Positions 1 through 9,179 of a stretch of DNA of 27,232 nucleotides are shown here, in pieces. The notes beneath the pieces are model-generated. The model ran no database searches, had not been told where the DNA came from, and was given only the letters and a program-made list of their open reading frames with translations. Both the position numbers and the translations under genes were made by a program. Location of the stretch: NCBI RefSeq assembly GCF_025602895.1, contig NW_026516518.1:1-27232 (forward strand), given 5' to 3'. Origin of the DNA: Polychytrium aggregatum (lineage: Eukaryota > Chytridiomycota > Chytridiomycetes > Polychytriales). Positions within the stretch are counted from its first letter, which is position 1. The number at the start of each line of letters is the position of its first letter.

Positions 1-1683
1 CAGAAGCTCGTCCGTTGTCGGCGCCCGCAACCGGCTCTGCTTTTCCTTCAGGCCCTCATCGCGCTTCGAGAGGAGTCCCGATGAGACGGCGCCGTAGGCA
101 TCGACGATGGTTTTTGTGTTGTAGTTGATCCAGTCGAGCCATCGCCACCACTCCTCATCGCTTTGCCAAAGGGTCTGGCGGATATGGTCGGACGAGAAGA
201 CCCCCAAATGCTCTGGGTCGAGGGCCGAAAGCAGGTCGTGTGAGTGCGGAATGAGCGACGAGAGCCGCACTTGCGGTGAAGTATGGACGGCGATGGCATT
301 TCCGTTGCCGGTACGCTCGCGGTTATAAAACTTGCGGATGTATGGCTTGAGGTTTGACGGGTGGCCGAGGATGTGCATTGCTTCGGCAACCCGGTTCTGG
401 GCCACAACCGAGTAGCCCTCTGGATTCCGCAGGACTTGGATGACCCATTGTTCGAGCTGGTCCAGCTTGATGGACATGAGTGTTGGCGGATTCTCTTGCT
501 GCTGCGAGCGGTGTGTGGGATGAGGCGACAGAGGGCCGCCGCCTGCAACGCTTGTCTGAGCAGTTTCGGTATTGACATTGGCATCACTCGCGATACCGCC
601 GATCCGGCCAGCCGTGCTTGTGCCGGTGCCATTGGTAGGGCTTCCGAGGCCGTCGCTACCAGAACCGGGGCTGGACGGGCGGGCTGAAAAGAGACTCTCG
701 GCATTTGCGTCCGTGGAGTCGAGCGACCCTGGATATCCATCGTTATCGGGCATCTCGTCGTCAAAGGACTCGGATTTGAGGACGCAAGTGACATCGCTGG
801 GCGGCCGCTGTAGAATGAGCTCCTCGGAGGCCGATCGGTTGAGTTGACGATTCCGCGAGAAGCGACGAGGACGCACGGGCCCACCAGCCGAGTCGGGTTT
901 GAAGGCTGACGGCGACAAGAGCGGCTCGGCCAGGAAGTCTGTGGCGGCTCCTTCCCTCAGAGCCTGCAGCACGAGATTCGACAGCCAGATGTCGCCCAGG
1001 GCGGCCGAGCCGCCGATGGCCTTTGAAAAGTGCGAGCGAACGCCGTAGCGCAGGACGGCTCTGTCCTGGTCTCCGGGATAGGGCGAGGACGGGGCTGATG
1101 CCTCGGGGCGGTTGCGACGGATCCATTGGTCCAGCGACCGGAGCAGCGGCAGTAGACTTTGGTCCAGGAGGGAGTCGGGCACTTTCTTCAAGACATCGGT
1201 GATATCAATGGAGGCATGGGCTCGCCCCGAGTCGACGGTCTTGAAGATAGCAAAGATGTCGAGAAGCAGTATCCGCAGCTCTGCAACCTGGGGCTGCTGC
1301 AGCACAACGCTGGGGCCGAGACGGAATTTAATGACATGGTAGAGCTGCTCGCCGCAAAACGAGGCCATCTGCAGGGATGAGTTGAGGTTCAGGTTCTTCT
1401 GGAGGTCCTTGAGCTCCTGGTGCTGGGGCGAGAGGCCCTTGCGAGAGAGCGACAGGGTCAGGGCCGATGAGCCCCGTCTCTGGCTGATGGACCCAAGGTT
1501 ATTCCCAGCAGCGACCGAGCCAACTTGGAGCGACGGGCGCCGACAGGGAGAACCCAAGGAGCTGGATGGACAGGATTGGGTTGGCAGCAACGAGGTCAGC
1601 GACTTGTTGACAGGGGTTGCTGGTCGGTCCCCCGAGCCCAGAGCGGTGGTGGAGGGAAGCATTGCGAGGGCTTCCAGTCTCAT
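1..1683 (-). CDS. Unknown large protein, N-terminal part (truncated by window edge)
   Basis: An uninterrupted frame runs from ATG at 1683 down to base 1 (561 codons) and leaves the window without a stop, so the C-terminus is missing. The first ~100 residues are Ser/Pro-rich and probably disordered. Residues ~105-300 look helical: a segment starting SSLQMASFCGEQLYHVIKF is followed by Leu-rich helices. A second low-complexity Ser/Gly/Asn stretch (~310-420) separates these from another helical block containing EEWWRWLDWINYNTK (near 520). No transmembrane segment or catalytic motif is visible. The alternation of helical blocks and disordered linkers suggests a scaffold or ARM/HEAT-like protein, but I do not recognise the family. 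The start was chosen because it is the first ATG downstream of a TATA-like box at 2036-2046 and because coding character continues from it. The frame is also open upstream of the ATG to a TGA at 2019-2017. Confidence 0.7.
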   Translation of the reverse strand, partial: MRLEALAMLPSTTALGSGDRPATPVNKSLTSLLPTQSCPSSSLGSPCRRPSLQVGSVAAGNNLGSISQRRGSSALTLSLSRKGLSPQHQELKDLQKNLNLNSSLQMASFCGEQLYHVIKFRLGPSVVLQQPQVAELRILLLDIFAIFKTVDSGRAHASIDITDVLKKVPDSLLDQSLLPLLRSLDQWIRRNRPEASAPSSPYPGDQDRAVLRYGVRSHFSKAIGGSAALGDIWLSNLVLQALREGAATDFLAEPLLSPSAFKPDSAGGPVRPRRFSRNRQLNRSASEELILQRPPSDVTCVLKSESFDDEMPDNDGYPGSLDSTDANAESLFSARPSSPGSGSDGLGSPTNGTGTSTAGRIGGIASDANVNTETAQTSVAGGGPLSPHPTHRSQQQENPPTLMSIKLDQLEQWVIQVLRNPEGYSVVAQNRVAEAMHILGHPSNLKPYIRKFYNRERTGNGNAIAVHTSPQVRLSSLIPHSHDLLSALDPEHLGVFSSDHIRQTLWQSDEEWWRWLDWINYNTKTIVDAYGAVSSGLLSKRDEGLKEKQSRLRAPTTDELL

Positions 1684-1911
1684 GAACGGAGGGGGCGGCG
1701 AAGACAGATCGGGAAGGTCTGATGCCGCGAGGGAGATGGATGGCAGAGGCGATACGCCTGGGTGGGTGTGTGGAAGTTGGGATGAGACGGATCGATGCAC
1801 GACTGCAGCCGACAGGGGGGCGTGTTGGTCAGGGTGGAAGATGCACACGATCGACGAGGGGTGGCTGGATTCGCGCGAGCTGGCCGGAGGGAGGACGCTG
1901 TGATGCGATTC

Positions 1912-1966
1912 GATGCGATGCGATGCAATGCGATGCAATGGGATGCAATGCGATGCAATGGGATGC
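1912..1966. repeat. ATGCR pentamer / 10-mer tandem repeat in the leader of the 1-1683 gene
   Basis: The plus strand repeats CGATGCAATG and variants (GGATGCAATG, CGATGCGATG) about five to six times. On the minus strand this falls in the predicted 5' leader of the neighbouring gene, between TATA-like box and ATG. The tract keeps that gene's frame open, giving a His/Ile/Ala/Ser-rich reading without stop. A shorter tract of the same pentamer (GCATT/GCATC) occurs at 20376-20400. Confidence 0.8.
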
Positions 1967-2035
1967 GAAGGCGCTGGTGGAAAGAAAGCTCGTCGGTGCA
2001 AAGCTGAGACCGGGTATCAGGGGATGCAGTTCGGT

Positions 2036-2046
2036 GCTATATATGG
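2036..2046 (-). promoter_or_regulatory. TATA-like box for the 1-1683 gene
   Basis: The minus strand reads CCATATATAGC. It lies about 360 bases upstream of the ATG at 1683. From this box to 1683 the minus strand has no other ATG, which supports both the promoter call and the chosen start. The spacing implies a 5' leader of roughly 300 bases that includes the GCATC-type repeat tract. Confidence 0.35.
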
Positions 2047-2211
2047 CAGAGACGGCCGGGGGGTTGGGCCTGTGGCCGTCCGGAAGACAGTCCAGCGAGC
2101 GGCAATGGTGCTGGAGGGCGCCTTGCTGTGATGTGCCTCGGCGGCTCGGCTCGCTCAGTCCGACGAACGAGGGCCAGCGAGCTGCTGATGTGCCGATGGC
2201 TGTTGATGTGT

Positions 2212-2275
2212 CTGGTTGTTAATGAGCTGCTGGTTGTTGATATGTTGCTGGTTGTTAATATGTTGCTGGTTGCCA
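2212..2275. repeat. 18-bp imperfect tandem repeat (CTGGTTGTTAATATGTTG type)
   Basis: Three to four imperfect copies of an ~18-base unit lie in the divergent promoter region. On the minus strand one frame reads as Gln/Asn/His-Ile repeats (QQHINN type), but that frame has no ATG and soon ends at a TGA near 2157. It looks like low-complexity promoter DNA, or possibly an unrecognised upstream exon. Confidence 0.7.
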
Positions 2276-2748
2276 AGTATCCTCTCGGCCGTTGCGTTTC
2301 CTCTGATTGCACCGTCGCAATCGCCGTCTCGCTCTCGATCCTTGCAGCTGGGTTCTTGCGCTGCACATACAGCACGCCGTGCGGCAGCTCAAGCCAGGGC
2401 AAGGAAGCGGCCGAGTGCGGATGGGGTGGGGTGTCCGAAAGCCCTGCCGCTGAAGACGGCTGGGCCGTGATGGCCCATGCTGCAAGCGGGCGAGCGGCAG
2501 ACCACCAGCCTGCGCGAGCGGCGTGTGGGCTGAGGGCCATGGCGTGCAAGGGCAGGAACCAGCAACGGCGCTGAGGGGCAGAACCAGCAGCGACGAGAGG
2601 CGCTTTGGTCGGAGCAGTGGGAAAACATCGGCGCTCGCCAACGACGGCCCGTTTCGAAAGCGTCCCTGAATTGCCGCAGTGCATTCTTGTCGCCGCTACA
2701 GCGACATTGCCTTCTGGAGTTTTGCTGTCCACGCCCAATGGCATCGAT

Positions 2749-2806
2749 GTTGTTGTTGTTGATATTATTGTTGTTGTTGTTGTTGTAATTGTTATTGTGG
2801 TTGTTC
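2749..2806. repeat. GTT/ATT microsatellite
   Basis: This tract is an interrupted run of GTT triplets with ATT variants. It lies in the intergenic stretch upstream of the 3486 gene. All frames over it encode low complexity (poly-Val/Leu/Cys), and I see no gene here. Confidence 0.85.
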
Positions 2807-3279
2807 AGGAGGCCGCGCCGAGTACTTCAATCCACTGGGCGGATCTCCCGTCTCTTTTTTCTTTGCCGGCGGGCTTTGCTCTTTCGTTGCCTACAACGAC
2901 GACGGCCTGCCACCCGTCAGCGCCAAGGACCACCGAGAGCTCATGGCATTCGGTCGCTCTGATCCGCACTTGCCCCGTCTGTCCAGGCTGCGAGGTTGTG
3001 ATATCGCTGATACCGCCATCGTCGATGCACTCAGACCGTTCACTGCCGCTATCGATACCACTCCTCGCCATCACCGCTTCGTCTCGACACCACGATCCCG
3101 CCGTTTACGGCTCGCCTGCCTTTCTCCTTGCATTCACCATGGCTCCCACCATGCCGCTGCGGCTGCCGCCCATATCCCCTTGCCATGTCCCTTGCCCCTT
3201 GCGCTCCGCCCCGATTCCGGTTGAGCCAGGCCGATCTGCGTTTCGCCGCCCTGATCTGCGTCCATATGAGCCGCCAGAC

Positions 3280-3285
3280 ATATAG
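3280..3285 (+). promoter_or_regulatory. TATA-like box for the secreted Ser-rich protein gene
   Basis: The sequence ACATATAGATGG lies about 205 bases upstream of the chosen ATG at 3486. Several ATGs (3286, 3331, 3384, 3479) fall between them. The one at 3331 belongs to a competing spliced first-exon model, described under findings. Confidence 0.3.
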
Positions 3286-3485
3286 ATGGGCAGCACCCTC
3301 GGTCCCAGTCGGCCTCCCACATATCTCGCCATGAGCACTACTCGGTCTCCCTCGACTCTGCCGCCGTTTCTGATCTCAAATACATGGAGCTCGCTCTACC
3401 TCGCGTCAACTGACAATCAGAATGTAAGACTGCAACCCCTTCCTCGTCGGCATCTTGCTTGCCCCGATCTACCCAGCCATGGCAC

Positions 3486-5369
3486 ATGCCCTTTCGCCTC
3501 AGATTGTGGTTCTTACACCTCTGTATTGCACAGGTGACCCTTCTGGCCTCCCCGGCGGCAACAGTTCCCTGCAACGACACCCTGTGGTCGCTCCAGTCCA
3601 CGCAGCTGGTCCACTACACATCCGGCCTGTGTCTGACCGCTCTGTTCAACTCGATCGTCGGCGCTGCGAACCCCGTTTACACTCTTGGCCTGCGCCCATG
3701 CAACTCCAGCTCTGATGCATCGCAGCAATGGTCTGCCAACACCTTGGCCCAGGCCACCTGGATCCAAAGCCAGTCCAACTCATCTGCCCTCTGCGTCGCT
3801 GGGCTCGAGGAGGGCCTCTTTGTCTACCCATTTTGCTTTTCGCCCCGGTCCTCCAGCACCGCGAGCGAGCTCGTGTGGTCGGTTGACGCCCAGTCCTGCC
3901 TGAACCGCCTGCCGCCTGTCCAGAATCTGGCATCCGGAACAACATCAACCATAGCAGCTATTCCAACCAACTCGTCCACAATGGAATTTTCATCCACAGC
4001 AGTATCCTCGTCCACACTGGTGTCTTTAACAGCTGCAAGCACGTCTACCGCTTCAATCTCGGCTTCGACCAGCATATCCACAAGCACAACATCGCCAAAT
4101 GCCGGCGCAACGACAGAAGCGGCATCCGAATCCGAGACTTGGTCAACATTGTCCGCTATCCCCACTTCTAATGCCACGGTATCATCGCAGCTATCGCCGT
4201 CGCCGTCGCCGCCGTCACCCGTGATCACTTCACCATCGTCAACAACGGCTGCGTCGTCGAGCCTAGTACTGAGCCAGCAGCAATCGCTACTCTCATCCTC
4301 TGGCTCGATATCGAACTCGACGACGCCGCCTCCATCGGCGACAGTGACATCTGGCCCGGCGCCGACACCCACCAGCGCTACGATATCAACATCGTCCAGC
4401 TCTGCAAGTACTTACTTTGCCAGTTCAACGACCCCGGCATCTGTCGGCTCAGTTGGGCCGTCGTCAAGTTCGACATCTTCGGTTCCTCTCAGCTTGAGCA
4501 TCCCGGTCACCTCGAGCTGGACCACTTCAACTTCTCCCAGCTCAACCACCGCGGCATTCATCGATTCGACTACTTCTGTCCTTTCGAGCGCCACGGTCTC
4601 TCTGCCACCTGATTCGACAGTTACCACGACAAATTTCTCTTCGGCCCCTGTGTTTTCTGATTCGTCCGCTCAGCAGCTCCAGTCAAGCACGACAATGTCC
4701 ACATATACATCGATCATCCCGCTGATAACGATATCAAGTGGGCTACAATCCCCGACCTCAGGCAGCACTTCCATGTCGCCTGGGATCGGTCCAACTGGAT
4801 CGCAGTCATCAGGTAAAGCCGAATCGGCCGCTCCACACTCGTATAGATACATCACCAACGCAATGGCCGTGATGGCTTCATATCCGCTCACATTGTTGTT
4901 TCTAATCCATAGTGCCATCATCATCATCGAGCCAAGTATCAGTCACAGTCTTGGCTTCAGCCGATATCCATACTTCTCTTTCGAGCAGCGGGCCGAATGC
5001 CTCGGCGACAGAAAGTACTCAAACCACTCAAGCAACATCGAGTATCTCGAGTTTTTTGCCGACTGTGAGCACAACCGTTGGCATCTCAAGCTCTAGTTTG
5101 CTGCCGACATCGCTATCGACATCGCTATCGACATCGCTATCGACATCGCTATCGACATCGCTATCGACATCGACATCAGTGTCTGTGGTATCAACCTCTT
5201 CCGGAACACCATCATCAACAGCATCGTTCAGCCCTATCCCGTCACCTACCGTCTCATCCTCTAGCGGCTCATTGGGACTCAGTTTCGTGGCCTCAATCAC
5301 TGTTTCATCATCACCATCACCATCGCCATCCCCATCATCATCATCATCGCCATCACCATCACCATCACG

Positions 5370-5424
<55 letters not shown>

Positions 5425-5975
5425 CTCAACTCATCGCTGCTGGTCTCAAGCACTTCGCCCCCGCTTTCAGCCGCTCCTACGGCACAACTATCTTCTCCAG
5501 GCCCACAGGTATCGGTTACTCCAAGTAGTACGACTTCTAAATCATCGACATCCTCCTCTTGGATCTCATCAAGCACCAGCACACGCTCGAGCTCCGTGGT
5601 GGCGCCATCAGGAACATTTACCTCCACCACCAGCTCCTCCCAATCTCGCTCAAGCACAACTGTCTCTCCATCCCATTTACCATCGCCGACTCCCAGGCTG
5701 AACTTTCCTTGTGATTCTAGTCACAACGGATGGTATTCGTGCTCGACCGATCGCGCCAACTACTACATTTGGTAAGCTACTCTTGCGAGCGAGTTTTGGC
5801 TGTTTCTGCCCGCCGCTATGTCCAGACACACGATTCATGCCGCAGCATTGACACTCCACTCGTCGTCCACAGCCAAGAATCTTCGCCAGTCGGTCCCATC
5901 GTCGGACATCCCGGGTTGATCTGTATTCAGTTTCCTTTTGGAAACATTGCCTTCTTCTATGTGTGGTGGTTTTAG
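3486..5975 (+). CDS. Secreted Ser/Thr-rich mucin-like protein with ricin-B-like N-terminus and Cys-rich C-terminal module
   Basis: My model has exons 3486-4812, 4913-5771 and 5873-5975, introns of 100 and 101 bases, matching phases, and 762 residues. The ATG at 3486 gives a good signal peptide: Arg-containing start, hydrophobic WFLHLCIAQVTLLA core, Ala-rich cleavage site. Residues ~25-150 have paired Cys, repeated W-S/L-H-Y patterns and a QQW motif like a ricin-B (beta-trefoil) lectin lobe. Then about 560 residues are almost only Ser, Thr, Pro, Ala and Val, with five SLST repeats and an ~18-residue poly-Ser run, as in O-glycosylated wall or mucin stalks. The last ~55 residues carry four Cys with aromatic residues (NGWYSC, YYIC, GLICIQF), resembling a small carbohydrate-binding module. 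The third exon is needed: reading through its intron stops just before the third Cys. Likely role: secreted or wall-bound adhesion or carbohydrate binding. The 5' end is uncertain. Confidence 0.65.
5109..5170 (+). repeat. 12-bp in-frame coding repeat (ATCGCTATCGAC x5)
   Basis: Five nearly perfect 12-base units lie in exon 2 of the Ser-rich protein gene, each encoding Ser-Leu-Ser-Thr. The unit length keeps the frame, so copy-number change would only lengthen or shorten the stalk. Confidence 0.9.
5372..5424 (+). repeat. TCA trinucleotide run encoding poly-Ser
   Basis: An uninterrupted run of TCA codons inside the stalk of the Ser-rich protein gene gives a homopolymeric Ser stretch. It is flanked upstream by TCA/CCA (Ser-Pro) repeats from ~5311. 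The reverse strand reads as a long poly-Asp frame, which is a by-product. Confidence 0.9.
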
Positions 5976-6671
5976 ATTGGAGAAGACGGGCTGCTCATGC
6001 ACTGCAGCGCTTGTACAGAGCCGCCCACTTTACTATCGGTGTGTTTTGGATGTGTGGATCCAACTTCCTTCCACGAATACAGCAAACTGGACATCTTCAC
6101 ACGGATGGCTTGTGGGTTGTGCGAGTCGGGCGACTTTGATCGGCCCCCGAACCAGTGATATCACGCCGTGTTTCTGTCCGAGCGAGACGATGTGTCCCAT
6201 TGTTCTTTCAGCACATGTTCCCACAGAACCCCTCGATCATGCCAGGGTGCTCCAGTCACAAGCCACACACGTGGTGCTGCGCAATTTTTTTGTTTTTGGC
6301 GCGGGGTGCTCCGTCCGTCCCGGAATTGGCTGATCTGGCGGATCATCTGCATCAACTGCGACTTGCGCATCTGCCCTGATCAGCCCAGCCCGCCGCATCC
6401 ACGCAATAGACCTGACCGCAGCAACCGCTCTGCCGTCTATCATTTGAGCATCAAACTCCAAGCCCGTCTGTACATATCGATATCCAGTGCGCATCGCATC
6501 GGGTCGTCTCGATATTCGAGGCATTGTTGTGGGTTGGTCGCGGCTAATCAAGCCCCGACCGTCGGCTCGAGATCCACCATTAACAGCTGTTCCATCCCGA
6601 ACCGCAAATGGGCCTGCCCTGCAGCGCATACCTGTTTGTCACAGGTTCTGCTTTATCAAAGTGCTTCTCCG
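5976..6671. other. Intergenic region upstream of the LRR gene
   Basis: No gene is seen in these ~700 bases. Several open frames exist, but none has a domain or splices sensibly into the LRR gene. There is a T-rich stretch at ~6287-6298. The region presumably holds the 3' end of the Ser-rich gene and the promoter of the LRR gene. Confidence 0.5.
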
Positions 6672-8729
6672 ATGCGTCTTACCCCGGCCAACCTTGGAGA
6701 CCGATGTCCTGGACAGAATCTGCGGGATGTCAAGGACATCAATTGCTCCGGCATGGGCATCACCCACATTGACGACATCTCGTTTGCCGTCAACCTGAGA
6801 AAGCTCGATTTGTCGGAAAACGATATCCGGCATGCTGATGCCTTGAGTGGCATCAAATACAATATGGCGCTCTCGTACCTAACCCTGAAGGGCAACAAGC
6901 TCGAGACCCTGGAGGGATTTTCGACCCTCAAGAACCTGACTGGTACTGTCGTGATATCCATACCCTGAGCCGCTGGTTTGATGATAGTCCCGGATTCCTT
7001 TGACTCAGAGCCGTCGTCTCCCTTGTGATGGCGGCTGGGCCCTCGAGATACGCTGTGCATGCACTCACAGCCGCCGTCTTGTCCAATCCATCCGGCATAT
7101 GCGGGCTCAGTCCTCAACCTCAGTTTCAATGAAGTCACCCGGATATCGAGCCACATTCAGTCGTGCACATCCTTGAAGGCACTGATCTTGAACAACAACA
7201 GCATAACAGTCATCGAGAACCTCACCAAACTCACCAAGCTCAACACCATCGGTAGGCCATCGCGCAGCAATCGGAAGCTATGAATCTATCGCTGCACCCC
7301 CCCCCCACAGCGTTGCTATGTTTCCCGACCTTGCTCACGCATTGTGATCAAGCGACGGACTGTACCAGCGATTCAGCCTGCCAGCAGTCTAATGAGTCGG
7401 ATTCATTTCAACTCTGCAACAGTGCTCTCTCACAACAAAATCGACGCCATCTCGGGGCTTGGCTCGTTGGCGGAGCTCACAAAGCTCTCTGTTGCCCACA
7501 ACAACATCCACCAGTTCCCGGACCTGACCAAGAACAGCCAGATCCGAGAGATTCGGCTGAACGACAACAAGATCTCGTCCATCCCCGAGACAATCCGGTT
7601 CCTCCCGTCACTCGAGATCTTGGATTTGGGCAAGAACCAGATTGCCACCTTCGCTGACATTGCTCCGCTGTCATCGCTCATCAAGCTCACCCATCTCAAC
7701 CTGAAGGGCAACCCAATTTGTGAGAAGGAGAACTACCGCGAGTCGATTCTGAAGATGCTCCCGAGCCTCCGCATCCTCGATGGCGACCGGTTTGATCCCA
7801 AGTTCCAGGAGCGCAAGAAGAAACGCGAGAGCATGAAGATCAAAAAGATCATCAAGGAGAAAAAGAGTCAGGAGCGCGAAAAAGCGACGGCTGAGCCCGT
7901 CCAGTCCGCCCAGCCCGCAAAGGTCGCCAAGAAGCGCAAGCCGGTGCCTGAAGACGAGGATAAGGAGGTCGGTCTGAGTGGCGAAAAGCACTCCAAGCCC
8001 GCGGCGGAGAAGCGCCCTAAGCCTGCCAAGAAACAGAAGCTGGAGGATGCACCCGCCAAGCCGGCAACTCCATCGACCTTCAAGGGCCAGGGACCTCGTC
8101 CCCTGCATCTGCTGGGCACCGAACCAGAGAAGAAGCTGAAGAGAAAAGATATCCGCAAGCAGATGGAGATGCAGGCTAAAGAGACGGCCAAGGTGACCAA
8201 GGACTCCAAAGCAGCAGCAGCAGTAACTTTGACCAAGGTGCCGAGCTCTAAGCGTCCGCTTTCGGGAGAGCGGAAGCGGAACTCCCGTCAAGGAGAGCTA
8301 CCGTCGGCCAAGAAATCACTCAAGAGCACCGAGGACGACTTTTTCGTGTCCGAGCCCAGTCTTCACCCCAAGCCTCGGATGGTATCCAAACCCGTGGCCG
8401 GACCTCAGTCTGCCAGGAAACCTGATCAGTCGGCGGCGAATCTCGAGCCCAAGCCCCCGACACCATCTCCAGCCTCCTCGGCGCCATCGTTCCTGGCGGG
8501 TACAGCCACCGTTCCTGTCACCAAGTCCAGCGTCAGTGCCGGTAAGGCAGACCATCACAACGACTCTGATCGATCCGGCGTGGTCGCAGTCATCAATGCC
8601 AAAGGAGACAAGGGGCGCAAGTCAGGAACTGTGCAAGCGACATCCGCAGTGGCAGCGACGCCGTTCGATCCCTCGATGCTGCAGCCCACATCGACATCTG
8701 AGTTCTCTGGACAGGGCGGATGGGACTAA
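6672..8729 (+). CDS. SDS22-like leucine-rich-repeat protein with Lys-rich nuclear-type tail
   Basis: Exons 6672-6942, 7111-7251 and 7423-8729 splice with phase 1 at both junctions (introns of 168 and 171 bases) to give 572 residues. Residues ~20-255 form about ten 22-residue LRRs of the SDS22 type, with repeated L-x-L-x-x-N-x-I (LNLSFNEV, LILNNNSI, VLSHNKI, LSVAHNNI, IRLNDNKI, LDLGKNQI, LNLKGNPI). They close with an LRR-cap-like segment ending LPSLRILDGDRF. From ~263 the chain is very basic (ERKKKRE, KKIIKEKK) and continues as a Lys/Pro/Ser-rich disordered tail with several nuclear-localisation-like clusters. LRR proteins of this type act as protein-binding platforms (for example PP1 regulators). 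A nuclear or nucleolar location is inferred from the tail. The exact orthologue is not identified. Both introns interrupt LRRs cleanly, and the frame is intact throughout. Confidence 0.85.
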
Positions 8730-9179
8730 CTGCTTGCCCATCCCATCGCGCGAATCGGGAACGGTGCTATGTTGCAATCAATGTATTCAACACGCGCACG
8801 GGTTTGGTTCATATCGATGGGGATGATGGAAAGGTGTCATAGATCTGTGCAGTGCGGGGCAGATACAATGTGAACAAATGAGTGGAATGGTACAATTTGG
8901 AACGCATGGACAGAGAAGAGTTTGTGCAGAGCGGTGTCGGCAAATTTGTGATTTTGATCTTGGCTTGGGTGAAGTTCATGACAGCAACGAGTGCTGAGCG
9001 ATATGCATCGGTGGTTCGTGTTTCTTGCGGCCAAAGATTTGACCGGAGTTTGCGCGTGCCGTTGATGCCTGGAGTTGGGTCGAGCAGTTCAAGGAGGAGG
9101 GGTGCAACTGGCCGACGCTCGGCGATCTGGCTGATCAATACCAAAGTGACTGATCGATACCAGGGTGATGTCGCGCCCA
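8730..9179. other. Convergent intergenic region between LRR and ferric reductase genes
   Basis: These 450 bases separate two convergent stop codons. Only 3' untranslated regions are expected. I see no gene or strong repeat. The plus-strand frame 8882-9253 is the reverse of non-coding and reductase sequence. Confidence 0.5.

Larger units (their letters stand above)
1684..3485. other. 1.8-kb divergent intergenic region
   Basis: No convincing coding region is seen on either strand. Long open frames at 2037-2744 (-) and 2605-3285 (+) have no domain, poor composition and overlap repeats. The region holds the leader and TATA-like box of the left gene, three repeat tracts, and a TATA-like box (3280-3285) followed by leader sequence for the secreted protein gene on the right. 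Confidence 0.55.

Noticed and set aside
48..884. Minus-strand 278-residue frame at the left edge
   Set aside because: It is a shifted frame of the edge-spanning minus gene, whose own frame is open for 561 codons with better composition.
2037..2744. Minus-strand 235-residue frame in the divergent region
   Set aside because: No domain, mixed low-complexity composition, overlaps repeats and the promoter of the left gene.
2605..3285. Plus-strand 226-residue frame
   Set aside because: It passes through the GTT microsatellite (poly-Val), ends at the TATA-like box of the next gene and has no recognisable domain.
5028..5657. Minus-strand 209-residue frame with long poly-Asp run
   Set aside because: It is the exact reverse of the TCA/CCA poly-Ser coding exon of the plus-strand gene and has no independent support.
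7672..8291. Minus-strand 206-residue Leu-rich frame
   Set aside because: It is the reverse of the Lys-rich tail of the LRR protein; Leu richness comes from reversed AAG/GAG codons.
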